Shown here: positions 46,302 through 56,789 of the stretch, one piece after another
Position numbering within the stretch: position 1 is the stretch's first letter
How the letters are laid out: each line of letters opens with the position of its first letter
Assembly (NCBI GenBank): GCA_033977485.1
Contig: CM066982.1
Span: forward strand, 12,949,218 to 13,013,217
DNA: 64,000 nt
Direction of reading: 5' to 3'
From: Hydrangea macrophylla
Taxonomy: Eukaryota; Streptophyta; Magnoliopsida; Cornales; Hydrangeaceae
Position numbers and translations under genes: made by a program
Notes under the pieces: generated by a model
The model's input: the letters and a program-made list of their open reading frames with translations, nothing else
Told to the model about the DNA's origin: nothing
Databases searched by the model: none

Positions 46302-46359
46302 CTAGGGGTGTATACGAGCCGAACCGAGCCTGCTCGCGAGTTTTCTCACGAGCTTGCTC
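46302..46359. mobile_element. hAT-type MITE fragment, cut by the Tekay insertion
   Basis: CTAGGGGTGTATACGAGCC followed by GAACCGAGCC and GAGCTTGCTC, like the start of the TAGGGGTG hAT MITEs elsewhere in the window. It stops at 46359 where the Tekay LTR begins; the rest should lie beyond the right edge. Confidence 0.5.
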
Positions 46360-47848
46360 TGTCACGCCTCGAAACTGCACATATGATTCTAGGATATATG
46401 GCACGCCACCAAGACACGTCCCCATGTCATTAGAGTGCCATAAAACACATTAGTAAAAGTTTTGACTCGTAAACTCAACACACTTTGAACATTTTCAAAG
46501 AGATTTTATAAAGACATTTCCAAACACATCCTAACAGTGTTTGTAACAACCTGCATTTCATTTAATTTTAAATTTGTATTTCATATTTAATTAATGTTCC
46601 TGATGATATCTCAAATTTGCAATTCTCATGTGTTAAAATCTTGTGACTTGCTTTATTTCATATTTAAAATTCTTGATGGAGTCAAACTGCGATTTTATAA
46701 AATTTAGCAATACCTGTGTTGGGTTTTAAAACTGTATTTCAAAACGGTGGAAATGTTTGCTTTTGACTCAATCAGTATTTTTATAAAACCAAAAAACCAT
46801 TTCTTGCGTTAAAATGAATTTTTTGTATTTTTGTGGTGATCACCGCGCCACGAAAATACCAGTTTGTGTTTAAAACTGTTCGCTCTATGTTAAACTTCCA
46901 CAGATTTTTGAAGTGATGTAAAGCAAGATGTGACTTATGCTTTACTTTCCATTTATGGCAAGTGATCATTGGGTTGGGCTTGTTAGGGAATGCTTTGAGT
47001 GTGTGTGTGTGTGTATTCTTATGCCATAAGCTTGATTTCCCAAACAACTAGCTATTGCCCCCTATAAGTCTAAATTGCCTCTTCAAATTGTGAGAGTGTA
47101 TACGTTAGTTATCTGCTGGGTATTAGTTGGTTCTAACCAAACTGATATTGTAGAGTGTAGAAGGCTTTTCTTGGCCTCCAAGTCCATCAAGTTAATTATA
47201 TATATATACACACACAGCACACATTTTGGGACATTCTTTCAAAACTAAATTCAGAGAGAAAAGAGAGAGTTGGAGAGTTCTATTTGCTGAAAATTTGCTA
47301 GAGAGAGGAAGAACAATTCCCATAGCTAAAGCTTGGGTTTGAATTTCCTATATTGTTTTCTTTCTCAACCTATTCTCATCTCTTCATCCTTGATATCAGT
47401 GAGTATTCTAAACTCACCCCAAATGTAATTTCATGCTTAGTTACTGATTGTGTATATCTATTGATAAATCACCATTGCTAATTCCTCCATGGGAACTTGA
47501 ATTTGAAAAACATGAGTTTTCCTAAACCTAACCAAAATTCGTTTTGAAAGATGATTTTGAAAGATTATAGTTCATATAAGTGGTAGTTACAATATTAGAG
47601 CTTAAATCGTTTGTAGCATGACGTATATTGAAAACGAAGTTTCTGTCAACTCTTGGTTTTTCGTAAAATCCAAGAGATATGTATCGATTCAAGCAAAATT
47701 GATTGTAGCTTCATAATCCTTGCGAAAAACCTGAGAGATCCATATGTAATAAGGCTTGGTTATTGTCAATTTTCAAAATGGGTCAAAAAGACCCTTAAAT
47801 TCTGAAATAGGGCATTCTCCACGAAGAAGACGAAGGCACTGCTGAAAC

Positions 47849-47999
47849 TTGCGACCGCGATCGCGCGATCAACCCACGCGCGCGAGGTGGCTGATTTCAG
47901 GCAAACAGAAAAGGTTTTAAAAAGAAAAACGAAAATTGGGCATATCGCGCGAGCGGCCCACGCGAACGACCCGTCGCGCGAGCGACCCGCGCGCACGAC
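47849..47999 (+). repeat. CG-rich paired palindromes in the nested solo LTR
   Basis: Two groups (47849-47887 and 47944-47999) of TCGCGCGAGCG- and ACGCGCGCGAG-type units joined by GCCC, CCCG or GACCC linkers. Motif and linker type match those of the unrelated Athila element at 24886. Confidence 0.88.
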
Positions 48000-48239
48000 T
48001 TTGGACAGTTTATGTTATTTGCTTGTTTTATGTTAAGGAACTGTTTGGGTGATGTTTCATGGACTTTTAAAGCTCTGTTTGAGAAATTTACTAAAACGAA
48101 AACCTATTTGGTTATGTTTGGACGAATGAAATGATGTATTACGACTTAACAATACCCGCATGTACGTTGTTCCTATAATTCAGCACTTTACTTTATGTTT
48201 AAAGTTTCATGACATTCATATGGTGTCAGTTGTACATAC

Positions 48240-48610
48240 ATGGTGAGTGTAAGTGTTGGTCAGTGTGGAAAAGAGTAATGGTCAGTGTGGTATAGAGTGT
48301 GGTTGAGATTGTGTTGTGGACACTCCCTGGTAAGTGAGTACCAAAGTGTGTTATGGTTGAGATTGCAGCTAGAATGTCTTTGAAATGCGACGGTGGCAAA
48401 ACTGGACACTCCCTGACGCCCCATGGTAGCATCAAAGTGTGTGACGCCGAACTTGGACATTTCCTGGCACCCATGGTAGTGCTAAAGTGTGGCCTACAAA
48501 CATTCCCTGGTACCCGAGTCTGGATACTGTGTGATGTATTTGCGAGGCAGATTAGGTACTAAAGTGTGAGGCATTGGACATTCCCTAGCACCCCTGTGCT
48601 AAAGTATGGC
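48240..48610 (+). repeat. Degenerate ~60-bp repeats with ACATTCCCTGG
   Basis: GGACA(C/T)T(C/T)CCTGG(C/T)-type words followed by CACCCATGGTAG and GCTAAAGTGTG recur about six times. This is the LTR's counterpart of the arrays in the family-A LTRs. Confidence 0.75.
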
Positions 48611-49748
48611 TATCGGAGTATTTCAAAGATACTGGTGTGAGATGGTGGGTTGTTGTGTTTGTCGAGAGAAAAGAGTCGGTAAGATGAGATGGTGCATTGT
48701 TTTCATACACGGTCACATATATGTGAATTATAGCTTTCAAATGATATTGTGGTTGTTTTCTAAAATGAACTCTTCACTCTAATGTAAACTTGTTGAATTA
48801 AATGGGAATTTAAAAATGGTAAATGAGTATATTTTACATTCAAAGTTATGTTTTTAATACTCACCAGCTTCTTGAAGTTGACGGTGTCGATGCGCCCTGG
48901 ACATTCGTGTTCAGGCTTTTCAGGTTATGACTATGCTGGGCCCTATGATTATGCGAACTGAGAATGGCTGCTTTGGAAGATAAAACTGTTATCGATATCC
49001 TATGCTTTAATTTATGAACTGTTTTGTAATAAGGATGACTGTAATAGATGTTAAGTTATTGTTTTGATTTAAGGCGGTTTGTGCCTTTAGAGACCCCGTG
49101 CTGTAATAACTATTAAGTTATAAAAATATTGTAAGCCTTGATTGCTTTGTTCTGATTATTATGTTTTTGTTGTTGACGTTTGGGACGAAATCGATCCTTG
49201 AAACTATCACGACCTACGGGTCCATAAAGAAAATTAAACGCTTTCCGTATTTATGCTACGTGCATGACAGTGTTCTTTTTCAAAAGTGACACTTCTAAAA
49301 CTCACAAAAGTACCCTCATGTTTAATTAGAAGTAAAACAAATACCTGAAGTGGTAAAATAAAAAGTGAATCAGAGGGGTTTTTCGACCGGTTGAACTGCC
49401 CCCTTTGACAGGTCGAATGACTCCCTGGCAGAAATCCTCCCTGTTACAGAATTTTTTCCTAGATCACTCATCCACTTCAAGTTTGCAATACCTTAAAAGA
49501 TGTCAAATATCAAGTTTATTCCAAAAACACGAGAAAGCACTAGTAAGTCAATCTCTTGGGCTCCAATGGTTCATAACCATCATTATAACAAATTAAAGAG
49601 AGTTTTAAATTCAAATTCATTTCAAGTCAAACTCTAGGAGTTAAACTCCGAGTCCGTCGTTCAAACCAAGACAAGAATAATTGCAACATTCCCAAGTTAT
49701 ACCAACACAACATAATCTATATATTACATGGGTTAAACTTGTTACTAG

Positions 49749-50347
49749 TAGGGCTGAAATCGGTTCGGTTCAGTCGGTTTTAAAAGTGAAAATTGTGCCG
49801 AACCGATGGTTCGGTTTTTGCTACACTGGGAACCGAAGCCGACCGAAAAGGTTCTAGAACCGAACCGAACCGACCAAACTAGCTTCGGTTCAGTTTGGTT
49901 CGGTTTTGGTTTCGGTACTGTCCAATTGAAAAAAAGGAGACCAAGATTGCTCAGAAAAAGGCCAAAAAGAAAGAAGAAAAGAAGACCAATAGATGATGAA
50001 CTAGATACACACACATATGTATTAATCAAAATGAATCACTAAATCAGAAAATGAATCAATTAATCAAAATGAAACCACTACCTAAAGATGTAAGTCATCT
50101 CACTCTCTATCTACATATACATACACACAAACACACGCACACTCCATCTTTGTGTGATGAATAACATGTGGGTTTTGATAATGGAGAAGATGGGGTTTCA
50201 ACCAACCAAGTCGTAGATGACAGTGAGGCAAAGTGACAGCAACTTCGGTGTTCGGTGGGGCGGTTAGGCCACGAGTATGCGGTAGTGGTGCTGCTAGTGC
50301 ATCTTTGCTCGAGGCTTGATATTGTGGACACACACACACACACACAC

Positions 50348-50405
<58 letters not shown>

Positions 50406-50541
50406 TAGAGATCAGGTTATGATGGTGGACTGGTGGTGACTGGTGAGTTAAAGAGGGTTAGGGATGGGAAGTGCTAGAGAGAAAGATAGTGTGGGTTACC
50501 CAAATATGAAGAGAGAGAAAGTATCTTGGGAGAAATGAGAT

Positions 50542-50595
<54 letters not shown>

Positions 50596-50678
50596 TCATG
50601 TCTTGGGATGAAGAGATGAAGAGAGAGAGAGAGAGAGAGTCAAGTCTTGGGAAAAGTGAGAGTAGGTACCGAGAATAT

Positions 50679-50738
<60 letters not shown>

Positions 50739-51110
50739 TGTGTGTGTATGTGTCTTGACTCTTGGGAGAAATGAGAAGAAGAGAGAGAAAGAGTCATGTT
50801 ATGTCTTGTAGTCATGGGAAAAATGAGAGTGGGTGAGAATATTAAAAGAGAGACAGAGTGTCTTGGGACTGGGGAAGAGGAGTTTTAAATCAGTAACGTA
50901 TATAATATCTGCTATATACATCAACTAAGTCGGCTCGGTTCGGTCGATGTCGGTCCAAAATAACTAGCAACCGCCACCGAACCGAAAACTGATTTTCTGT
51001 AGAAAATTAAACCGAAACCGACCGACCCCTACTGTAAACCGACCAAAACCGCTCAATTCGGTCCGGTTTGGTCGGTTTGATCGGTTTTTTGGTTTTTTCT
51101 TTCACCCCTA
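49749..51110. mobile_element. hAT-type non-autonomous element (1,362 bp)
   Basis: Perfect 8-bp duplication GTTACTAG (49741-49748, 51111-51118); ends TAGGGCTGAAA and, reversed, TAGGGGTGAAA. Subterminal regions are packed with CGGTTCGGT/ACCGAACCG units. The middle is long GA and CA arrays (for example 50331-50400, 50545-50583, 50683-50736). No transposase. Confidence 0.9.
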
Positions 51111-51351
51111 GTTACTAGCCATTACATAATCCAAATTCCCCAGTTAGGAGTTCAACTACTCAACTTAGATTGAACATAGTTTTGAAGCCAAAATACCAAC
51201 TTTACATAACATGGATTAAAACTAACTAATACCATAAGTCCCTAAGTTAAAACCAAATCTATTATATATATATACTAGATATTGCCCGTGCCCGAGGGCA
51301 CTACCAGAAAAAAAGAAAAAAAGATTCCTAAAATGTGGAGTATAAACTTTT

Positions 51352-51841
51352 GGGTTAATTATATTTTACCCCTGTGGTTAGGCTCATTTTTACTTTACCC
51401 CATGTACTTTAAAAGTGGACATTTACTCCCATGTAATTTTGGACTAAAGTGAAACTGTTAAGATTTCTGTCAAAATAGCCCCACAGGGATTTATGTTAAA
51501 ATTAGCCCCACGAATGAGTTTAAGTGTCAAAATTAACTTCACATATGTAGTTAACCCCAAAATTAGCCTCATAAATGAGCTGGGTGCTAAAAATTAGCCC
51601 TAGATAGTTGGGTTTAATGGTAGCATTATCCCCACATAGGGGTTTCATTCCAAAATTAACCTCAGAAATGGGATTAAGTGTTAATATTTTTGGCCAAATT
51701 TAGAACTTTCATCAATTTTGAGATAAATCTTTACAGTTTCACTTTAGTCCAAAACCACAGGAGAGTAAATATCCACTTTTGAATTATATGGAGGTAAAGT
51801 GAAAATGAGCCTAACTACAGGGGGTAAAATGTTGTAAACCC
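51352..51841. mobile_element. Mutator-like MITE inside the Helitron
   Basis: 490 bp with about 50-bp inverted ends (GGGTTAATTATATTTTACCC and, reversed, GGGTTTACAACATTTTACCC) and flanking TAAACTTTT / TAAGCTTTT, a 9-bp duplication with one mismatch. The middle repeats AAATTAGCCCC-type words. Confidence 0.75.
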
Positions 51842-52335
51842 TAAGCTTTTTTTAACTGTAAAACTATTTAACTTAAAAGAATATCATCATAAAAATTTGA
51901 CAAAGTCACCTTTATTATTTTGACGTTAGACCCTATGAACATGCACTACCAAAAAGTTCTAGCACACGTGCATTCACTCAGTATTTAACTCTATGTGTCA
52001 TCAGCACTTAATATGATTCCACGTATGTTTTAATAACAAAGAGAGAAGGATACGATACACTTAAATCCCATAATACTACACATGGAAAATTCTATAGAAA
52101 TGCATCATCAAAGGCTTACAATCGTTGCCACAACATATGGTATAACTATCATCATCAATTAGATAATGCCCATGCCTAAAGGCACTATCCATTGATTTTT
52201 ATATATGTGTTGGCTGTTTGCTATTCAAAATAGCTACCCAACCAAAAGTTTAAAAGGAAACCTAAGATTTTAGTGTCTAGAAGCCTAAAGCTAAGTATAT
52301 ACTAACAAATCCTCTATTCTCTGAGGACGAAATAA

Positions 52336-52956
52336 AGAACCAATATAGATGGTCTTAGGTATCTCGTGCATTGGATCAGGATGCAAGACAATGTACGAAG
52401 CTTGTGTACTATAACAATCTAGGATGGATGGTAAATCAATTAAAAATTTTCATTGTTCATTGGTCATAAGGAATTTAAGAAACACTTGAATATGTAGTAC
52501 ATGTTCACTTATCAATCATAGAATATGTTATGGGTCTTTCCAAAGCAGACCATTTTGATGGTGTTGGGTATGTTTAAAGATTTCTTAAAGATGTAGGTAA
52601 TTTTCCTAGACATATTAATAGTTTCATAACCACAATAAGGACAACTTATCTTTAAGAGAAAATTTAATTCCCTTTTTGGCAGGCTTTATATGTACAACTT
52701 CAGCAGTGTCTGTTACAACTTCATAAAGTTCCAGTCCTCTTCTTCAACCACTCAAAAAATTTCACAGAATGAGACTCCATTTGATAGGTCTCCTAAGTCA
52801 AATTTCTATCACACTACTCCTGGTTCAGGGTGAGTCAACTCAGCCTCCATTTGCATGGGACTCATCAAACCCATCAACCAAATCATACCCATTCTACAAA
52901 ACCACACTACGAATCACCCAAAGGTCCTTAGACCTAAGACCATCTATATTGGTTCT
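52336..52956. mobile_element. PIF/Harbinger-like MITE inside the Helitron
   Basis: A perfect 26-bp inverted repeat (AAGAACCAATATAGATGGTC... at 52335-52360, its reverse complement at 52932-52957) bounds 621 bp with TAA on both sides. An open frame at 52769-53008 begins with a hydrophobic MRLHLIGLLSQ stretch but has no other support. Confidence 0.65.
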
Positions 52957-53254
52957 TAAACACCAAACCAATGTTTTATTTATTTTTTATTTTATTTTAT
53001 GTTTTTAATGTTTTTTTTTTCCACACATTCAATTTTTTTCTACATACAAAAGTAAAAAATCAAGAAAGACCTCATTTCTGCATCCTATCTACAATAGTAA
53101 ATTTACCCATCTTATTTGTCATTTGTGAAGAAAAGGTAAATGTGTGTGGACTGTGTTAAATACAATCAAGAAAGACCTCCACCAAACCGCAGCCATAAGA
53201 GTGTGTGTAGACTGTATTATATGGGCTTACGTGAGAGAGAGGGAGAGAGGGAAA

Positions 53255-53255
<1 letters not shown>

Positions 53256-53306
<51 letters not shown>

Positions 53307-53382
53307 ATCGCCATATAAGTGTACATATACAAATGTGTGTGCCGTCAATCATCGGACAATTACACCACCAAACCGGCGCAAC

Positions 53383-53419
<37 letters not shown>

Positions 53420-53549
53420 AAAAGGGGAGTGCAAGATATATAGAGAGAAATTATGGGTGAAACGTGAGGTGAGAGAGCAGATTAATTACATGACATATAT
53501 AGAGAGAGATTGTGGTTGAAGATTACATGAGAGTGAGAAAGAACTGAAT

Positions 53550-53591
<42 letters not shown>
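53256..53591. repeat. Three (GA)n arrays
   Basis: GA runs at about 53256-53303, 53386-53415 and 53553-53591 inside the Helitron. Confidence 0.9.
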
Positions 53592-53594
<3 letters not shown>

Positions 53595-54244
53595 CATGTG
53601 AAGAAAGAATTTTAAAATTTTAAAATCAAACGAAGAAAGAGTTTTTTTTGGTAATTGAGTGATACAGAGAGATAAAGATAAAGGCAGAGAAAGGGTGATA
53701 TGATTAAGGGTGACACACATACAGAGAGGCATAATTATATGTGACAATATAATTTTTACCAAACTCCATCAATGTTGTCAAACATTGATATAATAAGATA
53801 ATTAATCTTCCATTTCAATATTATAATAAGCTAAATCTTCCATTGAAGTAGGTTGTTGAATAGAGAAAGTTTGTGTGTGATTTAAAGAGAGAAAGTTTAG
53901 TATGGAAAGATTGGTATGGAAGATTGTGCAGTGATAAAATTAAATAGGGAAAGTTTGGTATGGAAAGTCCTTGGTGTGTATAGGGAGGAGATTTGGGCGT
54001 GATATAGAGAGAGTCATACATTTGGGTATGGAAAGCTTTGACTTTCTTGGGTGATTAATTCACAAACTAAAACATAATTTGTAAGCACAATCAACAAAGT
54101 CCATCCTAGTTGGCATCCTAGTCATACAAATTCTATCCTAGTTATATTTTGTATGTCCTAGTCAGACAAAGTCCTCCAATATAATATAGATATAAAGCAA
54201 AGCCAAATCCTTCCCCACAATGTGCCACTTGGCACCCCCTTTTC

Positions 54245-54418
54245 TTTTTAATGTCCATGTGGCACTTTCTCCTTCTCTCTCTAACCTACTCTCTACCCAA
54301 CTTCTCTCTTCTATCTCTCTCACCTCTTATCAACAAACCAAATCTCTCTCTCTCTCCACAGTAAAAGGAATAATCCACATCTCTCTCATTTAATTCACTA
54401 CATTATAAGGAACAATCC

Positions 54419-54470
<52 letters not shown>

Positions 54471-54690
54471 ACATTAAAAGGAACAATCCGGCCACCTCTC
54501 TTTCTCTCTCATTCAATTAATTCAGTTAAATGACTGTCTGTTTACATTCACCAGTGGTTCATCTTCCAAAAGCTAAAACATTCCACGTCTCTCTCTCTCT
54601 CTCATTTAACTAACTTTGTTTCTCCATATAATGACTTTTTGTATACATTCACCAATGATTCATCTTCCAAAAGTTGAAACATTATGGCTG
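54245..54690. repeat. CT-rich region with a ~120-bp tandem duplication
   Basis: CT arrays (longest 54423-54467). The block with AAAAGGAACAATCC and the block ACATTCACCA(G/A)TG(G/A)TTCATCTTCCAAAAG each occur twice. Confidence 0.75.
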
Positions 54691-55010
54691 TAAGAGTTGA
54701 AACGTCACATTTTCCCCATAAATGATCGGTAAAGCATTCACCAGTTTATATATATATATATATATATATCTCCATCATGTTAAAAAATTTTACCACAAAA
54801 AAATTATCACAGCCTTATAGGCTACAACTCAGTGTTTGTTATTTGTTATTGCTGATAGATTGATGGTGGTGAAAAATGATATAAGGAGGTAGAAGGCACC
54901 TTGAAGAATGTTAATTTGTTGTTATTGCTGATCGATGTTAGTTGTTATATCTCCACCATGTTCATAAGAGAGATATTTTAAATAATGGTTATTTTGTGCT
55001 TTCTTTCTCT

Positions 55011-55011
<1 letters not shown>

Positions 55012-55052
<41 letters not shown>
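55012..55052. repeat. Poly-C tract, 41 nt
   Basis: Uninterrupted run of 41 C (poly-G on the other strand). Confidence 0.97.
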
Positions 55053-55183
55053 TGCAATGGTATTGAATTATGTCCTTTTAGATCTATTGAAAAAGTTTAC
55101 TTCCACATTGTACCAAATTAATATTGAAATTTGTTTCTTTTATTTTTATGGACAATGCTATGAAGTCTAAATTTTAATCCTAA

Positions 55184-55561
55184 GAGCAACTCCAAGGGTC
55201 GTAATTAATTTTGGGCATCCAAATGCTATTTGGTTACTTGAATAGTATTTTATATACCAAATAAATCTCATCACTCCAACCATAGTACTCAAAATTAGTA
55301 GTCATTTTATTGTGTAATATATTTTAATGTTTCTCAACCATACACATTAAAAATATTACTTTAATCACAAACCAATGGTTAGGATCTTCCCACCAACTAT
55401 GGATCCCTTCATTTTCTCTCTCCAAAGGCTGTAAGTTTGGAGACCCAACCCATGAGTTTCCATAGTGGATCCCCCAATGGAGTGCAATTTTTGGGATGAA
55501 GAGATCCATTTGGCATCTTTTGGTTTTAGATACTCATTTGGATCCCCCATTGGAGTTGCTC
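55184..55561. mobile_element. PIF/Harbinger-like MITE inside the Helitron
   Basis: 378 bp, termini GAGCAACTCCAA and TTGGAGTTGCTC, flanked by TAA on both sides. Interior contains further TTTGG/CCAAA inverted blocks. Confidence 0.8.
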
Positions 55562-56789
55562 TAAATTTGTTTCCAAAATGCTTTATCAATTCTGTGACCA
55601 CAACTACTACTTACGTGGTAAAATTGTTAAAGTATTTGAGAACCAAATGTGATACGATTTAAATTTGAATAGCATACACATATGAATTTTTTTTTACACA
55701 AACTTGATTGTATTGAGTTTAATGATCTCATGGCAAGCCAAGTAAATGGTGAGCTTAATCTACATACCTGATATGCATACTATTTCTGATAGGCTCCTGT
55801 GCATTGCACTGGTTTTCGACTAGTACAACCATATTACAAATTCTAGTCCAAGACATGAGATTACAACTTTAGCTCCCATTCTTTCCCCAAAACCCCACGT
55901 TGTCTTGCCGTTGTCATTTCCATTTCCTCTTGGATCCATCTCCTTGATCACCTACAATGGTTGTTCAATAACCACTACACTATATAAGCTATATGCTTAT
56001 GAATGCCAACAATTATGCACATGAATAATAGACGCACTTAATCTCATCTTTTATACATAGTTATGGTCTCTGGGAACGCAAGTACTTGCCACCCTTTCAT
56101 AATAGTCTGCGACTATTCCATTAGTCTGCGTGACAAGCCGAGACCCACGCCTCTTTCTTTCAGATGTACGACTTCATGGCCAATTTGGCACCTAATGCCA
56201 TTCTCGATGGCAAGTACTAGTTTTCCTTCGACCCATTTAGACAGCTCAACATGCTTAATTATTCATTTCACCATACGTTTCACACATTATACATAAACTA
56301 CCAAAACTACTCAAAACATGCAAATTTAAGGTAATTAGACATGCTTAGCTTTACAAATATACCCCAAACATCCAATTATTCAAATTCCATAATTATTGTC
56401 ACTCATCTCTTGGTTTTCGCTCCTAATCATAGAATTAAGATCCTATTACGATCCAAGTACAATTCCTATAAAAAGTACAAGTTATGTGCTAAGCCTTCGA
56501 ATTGGGTCACAGAAAAACTGTCTCAGAAATCAATAAAATTGGTACTATCGTGTTAGACTCACCTCCAGGAGTCCGAATATGTAGCATGTTTCAAAAATCG
56601 ATGTCAAACGGCACGTCATTTGGTGTCGAGAGCATAGGTGTAATTTTCTGTCGTAATTTCTCCGTACAATTCTTTCTCTATAAATTTCCTAACTAAGGAA
56701 GAGGGATGAAAGACTCTTGACGAGTCATGGGCCATGTGTCACCCCCACATGTGTTTCCAACTATGTATTTTTATATTAGCCTCCACAAG

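Larger units (their letters stand above)
46542..49269 (+). mobile_element. Solo LTR nested in the Tekay LTR (2,728 bp)
   Basis: TGTAACAACC ... GTGCATGACA with the perfect duplication GTGTT (46537-46541, 49270-49274). TATA-rich promoter-like sequence with GA-rich leader near 47200-47300, donor-like CAGTGAGTA near 47398, a CG-rich palindrome cluster at 47849-47999, a repeat array at 48240-48610 and a last-exon-like stretch at 48868-48960 ending in a short GYDY...YAN reading frame. Confidence 0.87.
51258..55823 (+). mobile_element. Helitron, non-autonomous (4,566 bp)
   Basis: 5' end TCTATTATATATATATAC after A, followed by ATATTGCCCGTGC; 3' end a short hairpin GTGCATTGCAC at 55799-55809, then CTAG (55820-55823) before T. 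These ends are typical of plant Helitrons. No Rep/helicase is coded. Inside are three MITEs, several GA/CT arrays and a 41-nt C run. A second 5'-like start (TAGATAATGCCCATGCC) at 52161 suggests a nested or tandem copy. Confidence 0.7.

Noticed and set aside
50340..50815. Open frames made of Ser-Leu or Arg-Glu repeats
   Set aside because: Translations of GA/CT microsatellites in the hAT element; the same holds for frames at 53140-53519 and 9612-9839.
52769..53008. Small secreted-protein-like ORF with a hydrophobic start
   Set aside because: 79 codons inside a MITE within a Helitron, no conserved domain, and it runs into AT-rich repeat. A captured gene fragment cannot be excluded.
54985..55170. 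Open frame with a run of prolines
   Set aside because: Produced by the 41-nt C tract; no support as a gene.
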